DNA of 63,253 bases from Legionellales bacterium (lineage in GTDB: Bacteria > Pseudomonadota > Gammaproteobacteria > JAGOUN01), in contig JAIXPZ010000061.1 in assembly GCA_027486005.1 (NCBI GenBank), forward strand, positions 1-63,253, read 5' to 3'. Within the stretch, counting starts at the first letter, position 1; every line of letters starts with the position of its first letter. Below the pieces are notes generated by a model. That model was not told the origin of the DNA, did not search any database, and worked only from the letters and a program-made list of their open reading frames with translations. This document shows, piece after piece, positions 1-9,361 of the stretch. Made by a program: the position numbers and the translations under genes.

Positions 1-2
1 AT

Positions 3-236
3 TCATCCGCCGAATCTACTTCCAGCGCCTACCTAACATGGCGACATTGGATAGAAAGCTATCAGATTTCAGGCGGGGTTAGAGCGGCAGGCGAATGGTC
101 AACTGCGGTTTCTAGGTTGATCAAAACACCCTTGAACAATCCGACGAATAGGACGCGTGCTTGTCATCGGCGCATTGGAATTATCTGCATGACTAATCAA
201 TGGAATTTTTTCACCTGGAAGCGGGTAGGGCGATAG
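3..236 (+). CDS. Unrecognised 3' end of a gene entering from the left edge
   Basis: One plus-strand frame is open from the window edge to a TAG at 234-236, about 77 codons. The translation contains LTWRHWIESYQISGG and ends near FFTWKRVGR. I do not recognise it and there is no start inside the window. A shorter minus-strand frame (about 99-242) is also open, so this may be chance. The IS element begins eight bases after the stop. Confidence 0.3.
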   Translation, partial: SSAESTSSAYLTWRHWIESYQISGGVRAAGEWSTAVSRLIKTPLNNPTNRTRACHRRIGIICMTNQWNFFTWKRVGR

Positions 237-243
237 ATTTAGG

Positions 244-266
244 CAGGGGAAACGCATCTAAATTTT
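244..266. repeat. Left terminal inverted repeat of the IS
   Basis: The 23 bases are the exact reverse complement of 1489-1511. The transposase stop codon falls within this repeat. Confidence 0.9.
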
Positions 267-1388
267 AAGCATTTTTAGCGCTTCTTCTGGTTTTGCCCAA
301 AGTGTGAGTTGCTTGCGTCGCATCCCACCTTTGATGTGGTCAGCACGTTTTAGTAATGCTAATGCCGTTTTTCTCAACCATGCCATATTCATGGCAGCAT
401 TTTTGTCACGAATGCGACTTTGGTCTTCTCGATAAGCCACATCCAGTAACCAGTGGCAATTATTTTCGATTTGCCAATGCGCACGAATAGCCGTCAGAAT
501 TCGATCAGGATTTTTAGGATCGAGTGAACTAATATAATAACGAAGCTCCGTTGTTTTTTCTTCCAGCGTTTCTCGTTGGCTGATGATCAGCACTAAACTT
601 TTTAAGCCTTTCCATTTTTTTCGCATCATCGCACAATACATCATTGGCAATACAATACATGTTCTTTGCTCAATACGCCCATGATTATTATTCACCTGAT
701 CTTCTGCTGTGAAATGCATGATCTCTTGGTAGTCTTTTTGTTCTGCTGTAGCGAAGGTTGATTTTAATGCTTCTAATAAGCCTTCTTGATTGGCTTTAAC
801 ACGAAAAATATAATCCGCTTTTGCATCAACAATCTGTTCGGCTAAAGCACGCTGACATCCCATGGCATCCAGTGTGATAATAGCTCCCTCAATACAAATT
901 TTTTTTAAAAGTTCAGGAACCGCCACAATCTCATTACTTTTTTCATCCACTTTAATCTGTCCCAAGCTCAAGCCATTCGCACAAGACCAGGCGCTCACGA
1001 CATGCAATGCCTTAAATTTTTTGCGAGTATCTCGGGTAGCACGCATGGCTTTGCCATCAATGGGAATGACATTTTCAGAGAAAAAATCAATCAGCTTTTT
1101 TACCCACTCAAAAAAACAAGCTTGAAAATCGTCCGAATCAATCATGGCAAAAACACGCGCAAAAGTATCATGCGAGGGAATGCCATTCGGTAATAAGAAA
1201 TAAGATTTTAACCATGCGCGATGATGCCGGCAAAAATCTTCAATTTCTGTATAAGCTTGCGCACCCGCAAGAACAGCAAACAAAGCTAATCCTAGAATAT
1301 CCAGAAGGGAATGTTTTTTCGTACGTTTAACACGAGAATCTGAAAGTTTGGAAAAAACTTCGATAAAAATGGTCGCTTGCATCATCAT
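258..1388 (-). CDS. ISAs1-family DDE transposase
   Basis: This 376-residue protein catalyses cut-and-paste movement of the surrounding IS. It has the layout of the ISAs1 (H-repeat associated) family: an N-terminal segment with SDSRVKRTKKHSLLDIL, the first catalytic Asp in IDGKAMR, the second in ITLDAMGCQ, and the Glu region in HWQIENNCHWLLDVAYRED. The length is normal for the family and there is no frameshift, so it is probably functional. It is the only gene between the inverted repeats. The start ATG is preceded by two further in-frame ATG codons, so the exact start is uncertain by one or two residues. Confidence 0.93.
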   Translation of the reverse strand: MMMQATIFIEVFSKLSDSRVKRTKKHSLLDILGLALFAVLAGAQAYTEIEDFCRHHRAWLKSYFLLPNGIPSHDTFARVFAMIDSDDFQACFFEWVKKLIDFFSENVIPIDGKAMRATRDTRKKFKALHVVSAWSCANGLSLGQIKVDEKSNEIVAVPELLKKICIEGAIITLDAMGCQRALAEQIVDAKADYIFRVKANQEGLLEALKSTFATAEQKDYQEIMHFTAEDQVNNNHGRIEQRTCIVLPMMYCAMMRKKWKGLKSLVLIISQRETLEEKTTELRYYISSLDPKNPDRILTAIRAHWQIENNCHWLLDVAYREDQSRIRDKNAAMNMAWLRKTALALLKRADHIKGGMRRKQLTLWAKPEEALKMLKI

Positions 1389-1488
1389 CCCTCATGAAAA
1401 AGCGCAAGCATAACGCGAGTGTTGATGCAATATAAGGCATGTAAAACAAAAATCAATAAGAGTGACTTATAAATTTACATTTATGATC

Positions 1489-1511
1489 AAAATTTAGATG
1501 CGTTTCCCCTG
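1489..1511. repeat. Right terminal inverted repeat of the IS
   Basis: Perfect 23-bp partner of 244-266, on the 5' side of the transposase, ending in TTTCCCCTG. Confidence 0.9.
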
Positions 1512-1596
1512 TGGATATGCATTTTTTTATCTATCACATAAGGATGCGTTAAGCTTTTTAGTATAAAACTGTCAGCTTAAAAAAAGCTCTCTCCAA

Positions 1597-1687
1597 ACGT
1601 CCCGTAAGGGACGTCATTGCGAGCATAGCGTGGCCATCCATCTTAATTTTAAAAAAAGATGGATGGCTTCGAGTACTCGCCATGACG
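1597..1687. repeat. Palindromic dispersed-type repeat upstream of the OTU gene
   Basis: Two nested inverted structures. A hairpin ACGTCCC/GGGACGT (1597-1603, 1608-1614) is followed by a larger palindrome with outer arms CGTCATTGCGAG (1612-1623) and CTCGCCATGACG (1676-1687, 11 of 12 matching) and perfect inner arms of 11 bp (1634-1644, 1656-1666). The CGTCATTGCGAG core resembles a short palindromic repeat common in many bacterial genomes. It sits just upstream of the OTU gene. Confidence 0.7.
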
Positions 1688-1750
1688 ACAACCAGGGTTT
1701 GGTAAGAGATCTAATGAAGTTGACTCTTTGTGAATACTAAGGAATTTTTT

Positions 1751-4700
1751 ATGTATCAACATCAAGATGATAGTAGATTGATTAATCGCACAAAAGGTGA
1801 CGGAGACTGTGCTTTTCATGCCACATTAGGCACATGGAATCTAACCAATGGAAGATTCGAGGTTGATGATATCCAAGAAAAAAGAAACCTAGTGGCCGAT
1901 GCAATCAGAGCCTGTCGACCTGATAGTACTTTATTTCCTTTAGTAAAAACGGCAATCCTGGCGTTGGTGATGGATAATGATAGACAAGTGGACTTTTGTC
2001 AAAGTCTTAGAGAAGACTATAAAAAATATGAAACAGAGAATAACAGCTTAATTGAAAATAAATGGGCGATTTTTGAACAAAAAATTGTTAGCAGTAGTGA
2101 TAATACTATTACTGAATATATTGATAGCTTTGTTGACGCTTATATTAAAAAAAAGAAGGTTGGTGAAGATACTCAGAGTCGCTTACGATCGAATTTTCGT
2201 GATAGGGTTGCAACTTGCCTAAATGAAGATAAAGGAGAATTACTACGCAAGATTGGTTCATCTCCGACACTCAAGGAGAAATATATCGACTATCAAAGGA
2301 CGACTCAAAACACAGGTTTTGATTTCTCGTTAAGTGACGATCTATTAAATGGATATGCTGATTTTATCGCGCAACCAACCGAATGGTTACTTCCTTGCGA
2401 ATTGGCAATTATTGCTTATGTATTTGATATTAGCATCGAATATTATTCGGTGAGGACTGCTGCTCCTGAACACTTTAACGCAGGGAATTCGCCTCCCGTG
2501 TTAGTTTGTTTTAATGGACATAATCATTATGAACGAATGACTGATGAAAAAATGACTAAAGTAGTCTCGGATCATAAAACATTAAGCGCTAATGTCACAG
2601 AGACTCAACAGATTCAAATGAATTCATTTATTCGAGATATATGTCGCCATGTTTTACAACAAAAACATCATGACGTAGAGAAAGAGATAATCCCGATTTT
2701 ACAGATTTTAACCACATTTATGCCCAAAGAAATTGTTGAAAATGGCCCTTTGAAAAAAGAATCCGATGGCAAGCTAAATATTCAGTTTGGTGAACAAAGC
2801 CCCTGGAGTATCTCTATCGATTATTCTCCTGTAGAAGCCATTCAATTTGTAATACTATACGACGATACAAAAGAGTTTTCTTTAGAAAATGTTGTTAATG
2901 CTTTTAGTCAAATCGCAAAATTAGTTCGTATTGATTTTCGAGAATTAATTCCGGAGGAAATATATTCTGTTTTAAAGTCTATTAAGATTAAAAATCTGTA
3001 CTTAAAATATAATTTTACTCAGGATTCCCCCCGAATTGTTTTATATTTTGAAATATCACTTCAATCTACTTCAACATATTTACTGGAAAATTTAGATATT
3101 GATGAAATCAATTTACCATTCAAAATAAGTTTTTATCGCGATCGTACCCTTGTTAATTCTGCTGTTAGATTTATGGCAGCTAATACACTGTTTATTGCTT
3201 ATTTACCTTCAAGTTTAAATAAATCATGGGAGCTTAAAGCAGAAAACATTATATTTAATGATTTTTTAAGCCTTTTGCCAGAAGAAAAATCACCAAATTT
3301 CCAAGAAGTTATTGATTATATTGAAAGCATGAATATCGTTGTTGATAATTTTAAAGCGAAAATTGTTCCTGGAAAAAAAGTGTTTAGTGATATTTCGGCA
3401 GTAGTTAAAATTTCAAAAATAGAAATTTTAGATAGAAAAATCTGGATTGAAGATTTTTCTCTAGAAATAAATAAAGACTATAATAGCGTTAATTTTCAAT
3501 TAAACGCTACTTTGCATTTACTGGAGAAAAAAGCGACGCTTTGTTTTCACAAAGCAGAAGCTGGTCTTTATTGCAGCGCCCATTTTGCAGATCCTTTTAT
3601 GGGAAGTGACATTGCTAGAATTTTTAATATACAACCAAATGAAAAATTTAATTTAATAGAAGTCAATGAGCTGTCAATAGGATTAAGTGAAAAAGTTTTT
3701 CATTTAAAGGCAGGTAATGGTAGTTCTATTACTGTTTCCTATAACACAGGCGACAAGCAATGGAATATAGAATTTGATGTTCTAATCGCTATTGGAGATG
3801 CATTAGATTTCTTTGATGTCAAAGAACCATTACTAGCTCCTCTATTGGCAGTATTACCAACAGAAGTGCAGATTCAGAAACAAAGCAGCCCTCATGATTT
3901 ATCACTTATTCGTGCTACAAAAAACATGCGTGACCTTTCGTTTCCAGAAGAAATCAATGCTTTGATACCAGACTTTCTAGAACAGAAAGTCGTGGTCGTT
4001 TTATCTAAGCGTGGTTCAGAAAAAGCCCAATTTTTATTAGAGCAACCTAGCTTAAATAGTATAATAAGTCGTTTACCACTAACCAACACGAACGCGGTGG
4101 AAATAGACTTAATTCAAAGCCCTAGGAAATTTAAGATTAAGGGTGATTTAGATTTAATAATTTTCTCCATTAAAAATGTAAGCTTATATATAGCTGGAAA
4201 TATGGTGTCTCTCCATGCGGAGAGTCACATTAATGAAACATTTTTAGGCATCCAGTTTAAAAATTTAAGGCCTAGAGCAGAAGGGGCGATTTCTGCATTA
4301 AAAATTTCTGCGAATATGGATTTTGAAGTTGGTAGAAAAACTGGGCTCCCTCAAAATGTCGGCGGCACCGCCGTGTTTTCTTTTAGTACCGCGATACCAG
4401 CTCCAGCTTTAACGGCCAAGTTTGACCCAAGCGCTCAGCTAGGTTTAGGAACACTGATTTCTGCATTTGTACCACTGGCGGAGCAAAGCAGTAGTGGATT
4501 TACCAGTATTATAAATACACTTGAAACATTACCCTTACATTGCGGTGCTATTATAGATACAGAATTTCAAGCTTGTATCTCAATATATAATAAGCGTAAC
4601 AAGACAAATATAGACACTGCATTGTGCTGCCATATCCAAAGCGCCACCAACGTAACGATTTCAGGAGAGTTAAATATACTTAATCTTCTGCATGCTTTTT

Positions 4701-7700
4701 TAGTGTTACGAATAAGCGCTATGGATGGAATTCAGTTATTGGCCTCTATGAAGGAAGTAAATGTATTCAATGGATTAGTTCGAATTAAAAAATCTCAGTC
4801 TAAATTGGGAACGTCTATGGATTATTTAGGTCTGAGTGGCCCTACTATTTATGCTCAATTTCCTGGTGTATCTGATATTATAAAAGTTAGTCGCTCGGGA
4901 GATATAGGTAATTTTCTAAATAAATTTTGCCTCAGCATTAGCGCGCATCTCTTTTTTCTTGGTATTCATACAGATGTTTTGCTTGATATCAGCTCAGATG
5001 GGTTAAAAGCTTCATTAAAAGCCGGTCTCAGTTTACCAATTGTTACATTGGGAGCTGGGATTGAACTTCAAATTCAAAAAGATTTTTTTTCCTTTAAATT
5101 TGTTACAGTCATGGAGCTTAAAATACCAAAATGTACTGTATTCGGCATTAATATTCCAGAGATACGTCTATTTGGTGTGGATGTTGATGTGTCCGTTACG
5201 TATGAAGAAAAAGCAGAGTTTCCATTTGCATTAAAAGCGCATTGTAATGTAGTGCTCGTTGGCTTGGAATTTGGATTAGATGTTGATTTAGGATTAACGA
5301 AAGAGGAGTGTCGTGATTTTCCGACTATGTTAATCAACCTTGCTAAGGGACTCGCAGCTAATGCAATAAAAATTTTAGGTCAATTGGGGCTTGAAATTCT
5401 TAGAAAGATCGGAGAATTTTTTGTAGATATTGGTGAAGCTATTGTTGCTGTGTGTAAAACCGTTTATAAAGCAATTGAATCTGCTGTAAGAGAGGTAATC
5501 GCTTTTTTTGAAAATATCGGAAGAGAGGTCGTAGAGCTTTTTGATTCCAATGCAAAAGCAGAAAGAAAACGACAGGAACGCATAGCAGACCAAGCAAGAA
5601 AAAATGCTCCGATTGCTTTGATGCGTTTTTGGTTGAGAAGAGGTGAATATAAAGATATTCAGCAAGCCTTCATCTACATTGCTCAACAAGATGGGTTGTT
5701 TCCGAAAGATGGTAACGATAATAAGACGACGAACAAGCATGATCTTACTATTAACGTTGATGTTTTTCTTAAGAAAGCTATTGAGCTGATGGAAAACAAT
5801 CCAACGTACTCATATGGATATTTTAAGTTTCTAGAAATGTATTTAACTAGCTCTAGCTATCCAACGTCTAACCATGCCATAAAATTCCAACAACTTGCTA
5901 TTGTTAGATATTTTTTAGCAATTTTCCATTTAAATGATAACGTTCCGATGTCAGAAGTTTTTTGTCATAAAATCGATCAAGAACTTGACAAAAAATATAA
6001 TGCAGGTAAAAGAACTTTCATAAACAAACAGTCTATTCATGAAACAGGCATTAATCTTTTAATTCAAGCTTACCAGAATTTTAATGATTCATTAAAAGAT
6101 ATATTTACAGACTATCAGACAGTAGTTTCTTCTAATTCAACCGTTCAAGAATATCAGGAAAGCATAAGAAACTTGTTCTATAAATATGGCATTGAAGTTG
6201 ATTTTTCAAAATATAATATGGAGCAGGAGTGTGATGTTAACGCGTTAAATGTAAAATTATCTCAATTTAAAGACGACCCTGAAATAAGTCCACTGTTTAT
6301 TTTATATCAGCTTTATAAACATAAAGATGATCCGGTTTTACTGGGTATTGATGGTTATTATGGATATAAGATACAAGGAAATAAAGATTCTATTGATTGC
6401 TTGAATGGTTTATATCAAATGCTTGATTTGGATAAATTATATTTAAAAGCAAAAAGTCAATTAAAAAAATATCCAAAGCTTGCTGATGGTAAACTTTTAT
6501 CTCTAGATATTCCCTTTTGGAATTATCGTGCCATTGAGCATTTGTTGGTAGATTATTTTTTTAAAGATCCTAAGTTACTTGATCGGCTTGCTGAGGATGA
6601 TCCCGTCACACAGTATATAAAAAGTGTAGATATAAAAACCCCCATTTTATCTGCACTTAAATATTATTATGAATATACTTTAAAATCCCATGTGATTAAA
6701 ATAAAAAATAGCAAAGAATTGATAGCTTATCTAGCAATTGAAATAAATAAAAAACGATCTTCATTACAAGAAAAGAGAACGCCTCTAGAGTCACAGGAAT
6801 TAATCGACGAAATAAATTCGCTAGAGCAAAAACTTGACAATGAAAAGCGAGTGATCCACGATAATATCAGTCAATTTGAACCAGGCCCGGAAAAAGAGCA
6901 TTATAAAAACATCGTTGTAAAATTTAATCAAATTTCAAAAAATCTGATCTCCTATCAAATTGTTACTGCGCCACCATCCGATGAAGAATTGACCGCGGTT
7001 ACTGAAGGGAGCGCTATCTTATTCGAGATAGATCAATTGCGAAAATCTTGTCATATTCATTATTTGCCAGACGACTTTTTACTCGATCGAATAAAAGTTG
7101 AGCAAGAACAAGATATTAATACTTTACTTACGTTGTCTAAAAATGTGAAAACTTATGTTGTAAGTTCACTAGACCAAAAAACAAAAGATCTCCTTGCCAG
7201 CATTATTGAGCCTTTAGGCTATAAATTATCGCCTCAGGCTTATACACAAGATTACGACATATACGTCGATAATTATATTACTCAATATGTTGAATCACTA
7301 TTTATGCGTCTTCGCGGCCTGGTACATAAAGCCTTCGCTGAAGCCGTTTCAACCGTACAAATTCGATCGTTGGCAGATAATAGCAATGTGCATCAGATTG
7401 TTCAAACAGAAAATCCAGAAGTGAAGAAAGCTGTTATAAGTGCTAGATTTTGCTTTAACAAAGCCATTAAAGATCGTATTCTCAGTAGAGAAATTGAGTT
7501 TTATCACCATGAGGAAGAAGCAAGTGAACCAGCAATTTTTTCATTGCGCACGAAAATCTCCAGTGTCGACGCACATAAGGACTTGGGAGATATATATCAA
7601 AGTGATGAATGTCGTAACTATCTTCACCATGATGAAAAACATCAGGATACCCATCCGTCCTCAGCTGTTACAACAAATATACATTGTGAATCGTGCTTGA

Positions 7701-9295
7701 ATCAAAGCGCTGAACATTATTTAAAATATTTAGAATTGTTTTATTCAAAGAAAAAGGAAAAATTGTCATTTAGCATTCCATATACAAGTAGTAATATTTC
7801 TACCATCTATGATGGATCTAAAGAGGTTGTTTTTGATTTAAGTGAATTTAATGTAGATGTTAATGTTTCTCTTGAAGAATTTGATAAGGCGCTGAAGTCT
7901 TATGTTCAGCCCAAGCCCAGAGCTCGCCCAGATGAAAGAGCAGAAACCGCTAAAAACTTTGCTAGGTTTTTATTTAACTTTCTTTACTTATCAGAGAAGT
8001 TGTTAAATGAATACCAAAAAATATACTCAAGCAATAATCCAGTGTTACGTTTTCAAGCAGCTTTGTGTTTACTTGAAGCTATACAACTATCAATTATTTG
8101 CTTTAGGCATGGATTAGTTTCTGGATATTTGTTATTAAAAAAGATTGGCTCATGTCTTGATAGTAATTTAGCTATTCCTGTTACCGAGACACAACAAGTG
8201 CATGATATTTCTGATGATTCTTATATGGATATTTTGATTGGAACCAGAAGTTTCAATGCGTTAGGGCCTGAAAGTAAAAAAAGATTATTAGATCGTTTGA
8301 AATTTGATGCTGCTCGTATTGCTAATGATGGATTTATTAAGAGTAAACTTTTAATTAAAGAAAACCATTATCGAATCGATACAGAGATTTTGGTTTCTAA
8401 AATATTCATGGTGGCGATAATATCCAACAATAAATCAGAGAAACTTATAGAATTATACGAAATATTATATAAAAAATATTTTGATTCTTCTGTTGAAGAC
8501 AAGAAAGAGTATTGTAATTGGAGAGAAAGATCTGGTCTATTTGTTGGCTGGAGTCATACAGGAGATAATCAAATTTTAAAGGATCGTTTTTCTCGTGTCC
8601 AGCATGTTATATATGAACAAAAGTGTCTCAATCAACAAAATCGTGAAAAGCGTAATAGACATTTTGATACACTAAGCCCTAGCACGATAAATGAAGCATC
8701 CTCGGCAGGTAAAAACAAAAATGTCGAAATAGCAATTACTTCTTTGTCCTCTACTTTTTTCTCTCAATCTGCAAAGAATGAGAATCCTGTAAGAATCATT
8801 CCAACTGGAAGCAATGGCGAAATTACTGCTGAAGATATACGAAAATTTTTAATAGATACATGTTCAGATGGAAATGGTAATGACAATAAACGTTACAATT
8901 TGATACTGAGGCATATCAGTAGCCGTTATCCAAAAATTGATTTGAAAATTCCAGATTTAGAGGAAAAGAGTCTCCATGCTCTTCTATTAAAAGCAACCGA
9001 CACTACTACAGCCGCAAGAAAGCTCCTGCATCTTGCAGCGTTAGACTGTAATTTTGTGTTGATTGAGAAGATTGTAGAATTGCGACAAAATATTAATGAT
9101 TTAGATAGCGGCGGTAATGGAGTTATACGTTATGCATTAAACTCTAAAAAAATAGATGATGAAATAAAGAGACAGTTTATTGAAAATCTTTTGGAGTTAG
9201 GAGCGTGTTTTCAAGACAGTGATGATCAGAAACAGTATAATGCATTATGCGACGAATTAGACGAGAGAAATGCAGTGATTATGTCGTTATCATGA
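1751..9295 (+). CDS. Giant OTU-domain protein, putative secreted deubiquitinase effector
   Basis: A 2,514-residue protein. The N-terminus has an OTU cysteine-protease signature: GDGDCAFHA with candidate catalytic Cys20 and Asp17, a WLLPCELAIIAYVFDI segment, and a candidate catalytic His259 in FNGHNHYERM. The roughly 240 residues between Cys and His are more than a minimal OTU core has. That recalls the helical insertion of the Legionella Lot-class OTU effectors (established family knowledge). Residues about 300-1200 look beta-rich with alternating hydrophobics; about 1235-1285 is amphipathic helix; about 1655-1710 is coiled coil; about 2415-2514 resembles ankyrin repeats (LLHLAALDCNF). No signal peptide is seen. 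ATG 1751 is preferred over GTG 1730 because AAGGA at 1739-1743 lies 7 nt upstream of it. The gene looks more AT-rich than its neighbours. Dot/Icm export is inferred, not shown. Confidence 0.8.
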   Translation: MYQHQDDSRLINRTKGDGDCAFHATLGTWNLTNGRFEVDDIQEKRNLVADAIRACRPDSTLFPLVKTAILALVMDNDRQVDFCQSLREDYKKYETENNSLIENKWAIFEQKIVSSSDNTITEYIDSFVDAYIKKKKVGEDTQSRLRSNFRDRVATCLNEDKGELLRKIGSSPTLKEKYIDYQRTTQNTGFDFSLSDDLLNGYADFIAQPTEWLLPCELAIIAYVFDISIEYYSVRTAAPEHFNAGNSPPVLVCFNGHNHYERMTDEKMTKVVSDHKTLSANVTETQQIQMNSFIRDICRHVLQQKHHDVEKEIIPILQILTTFMPKEIVENGPLKKESDGKLNIQFGEQSPWSISIDYSPVEAIQFVILYDDTKEFSLENVVNAFSQIAKLVRIDFRELIPEEIYSVLKSIKIKNLYLKYNFTQDSPRIVLYFEISLQSTSTYLLENLDIDEINLPFKISFYRDRTLVNSAVRFMAANTLFIAYLPSSLNKSWELKAENIIFNDFLSLLPEEKSPNFQEVIDYIESMNIVVDNFKAKIVPGKKVFSDISAVVKISKIEILDRKIWIEDFSLEINKDYNSVNFQLNATLHLLEKKATLCFHKAEAGLYCSAHFADPFMGSDIARIFNIQPNEKFNLIEVNELSIGLSEKVFHLKAGNGSSITVSYNTGDKQWNIEFDVLIAIGDALDFFDVKEPLLAPLLAVLPTEVQIQKQSSPHDLSLIRATKNMRDLSFPEEINALIPDFLEQKVVVVLSKRGSEKAQFLLEQPSLNSIISRLPLTNTNAVEIDLIQSPRKFKIKGDLDLIIFSIKNVSLYIAGNMVSLHAESHINETFLGIQFKNLRPRAEGAISALKISANMDFEVGRKTGLPQNVGGTAVFSFSTAIPAPALTAKFDPSAQLGLGTLISAFVPLAEQSSSGFTSIINTLETLPLHCGAIIDTEFQACISIYNKRNKTNIDTALCCHIQSATNVTISGELNILNLLHAFLVLRISAMDGIQLLASMKEVNVFNGLVRIKKSQSKLGTSMDYLGLSGPTIYAQFPGVSDIIKVSRSGDIGNFLNKFCLSISAHLFFLGIHTDVLLDISSDGLKASLKAGLSLPIVTLGAGIELQIQKDFFSFKFVTVMELKIPKCTVFGINIPEIRLFGVDVDVSVTYEEKAEFPFALKAHCNVVLVGLEFGLDVDLGLTKEECRDFPTMLINLAKGLAANAIKILGQLGLEILRKIGEFFVDIGEAIVAVCKTVYKAIESAVREVIAFFENIGREVVELFDSNAKAERKRQERIADQARKNAPIALMRFWLRRGEYKDIQQAFIYIAQQDGLFPKDGNDNKTTNKHDLTINVDVFLKKAIELMENNPTYSYGYFKFLEMYLTSSSYPTSNHAIKFQQLAIVRYFLAIFHLNDNVPMSEVFCHKIDQELDKKYNAGKRTFINKQSIHETGINLLIQAYQNFNDSLKDIFTDYQTVVSSNSTVQEYQESIRNLFYKYGIEVDFSKYNMEQECDVNALNVKLSQFKDDPEISPLFILYQLYKHKDDPVLLGIDGYYGYKIQGNKDSIDCLNGLYQMLDLDKLYLKAKSQLKKYPKLADGKLLSLDIPFWNYRAIEHLLVDYFFKDPKLLDRLAEDDPVTQYIKSVDIKTPILSALKYYYEYTLKSHVIKIKNSKELIAYLAIEINKKRSSLQEKRTPLESQELIDEINSLEQKLDNEKRVIHDNISQFEPGPEKEHYKNIVVKFNQISKNLISYQIVTAPPSDEELTAVTEGSAILFEIDQLRKSCHIHYLPDDFLLDRIKVEQEQDINTLLTLSKNVKTYVVSSLDQKTKDLLASIIEPLGYKLSPQAYTQDYDIYVDNYITQYVESLFMRLRGLVHKAFAEAVSTVQIRSLADNSNVHQIVQTENPEVKKAVISARFCFNKAIKDRILSREIEFYHHEEEASEPAIFSLRTKISSVDAHKDLGDIYQSDECRNYLHHDEKHQDTHPSSAVTTNIHCESCLNQSAEHYLKYLELFYSKKKEKLSFSIPYTSSNISTIYDGSKEVVFDLSEFNVDVNVSLEEFDKALKSYVQPKPRARPDERAETAKNFARFLFNFLYLSEKLLNEYQKIYSSNNPVLRFQAALCLLEAIQLSIICFRHGLVSGYLLLKKIGSCLDSNLAIPVTETQQVHDISDDSYMDILIGTRSFNALGPESKKRLLDRLKFDAARIANDGFIKSKLLIKENHYRIDTEILVSKIFMVAIISNNKSEKLIELYEILYKKYFDSSVEDKKEYCNWRERSGLFVGWSHTGDNQILKDRFSRVQHVIYEQKCLNQQNREKRNRHFDTLSPSTINEASSAGKNKNVEIAITSLSSTFFSQSAKNENPVRIIPTGSNGEITAEDIRKFLIDTCSDGNGNDNKRYNLILRHISSRYPKIDLKIPDLEEKSLHALLLKATDTTTAARKLLHLAALDCNFVLIEKIVELRQNINDLDSGGNGVIRYALNSKKIDDEIKRQFIENLLELGACFQDSDDQKQYNALCDELDERNAVIMSLS

Positions 9296-9310
9296 TTATC
9301 AAAATGAAAT

Positions 9311-9338
9311 TTATTTTATTTTATTTTATTTTATTTTT
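9311..9338. repeat. TTATT pentanucleotide tract in the intergenic leader
   Basis: Five perfect tandem TTATT units (9311-9335) plus TTT lie between the OTU gene and the next gene, about 25 bp before its start. Such a tract can slip during replication and change spacing upstream of the second gene. Confidence 0.85.
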
Positions 9339-9361
9339 AGTTAAGTTATAGAGGTACTATT

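Larger units (their letters stand above)
244..1511 (-). mobile_element. ISAs1-family insertion sequence, apparently complete
   Basis: A 1,268-bp element bounded by a perfect 23-bp terminal inverted repeat (244-266 and 1489-1511, starting CAGGGGAAACGCATC) and carrying one full-length transposase. The transposase stop codon lies inside the left repeat. The bases just outside the two ends (GATTTAGG on the left, TGGATATG on the right) do not match, so no target duplication is visible. That suggests an old insertion, a rearranged flank or slightly misplaced ends. Confidence 0.88.

Noticed and set aside
862-1193. Plus-strand open frames within the transposase
   Set aside because: Antisense shadows of an intact ISAs1 transposase with no ribosome sites.
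5375-5740. 121-codon minus-strand frame in the OTU gene
   Set aside because: The plus frame is continuous through it; low-complexity Ser/Phe translation.
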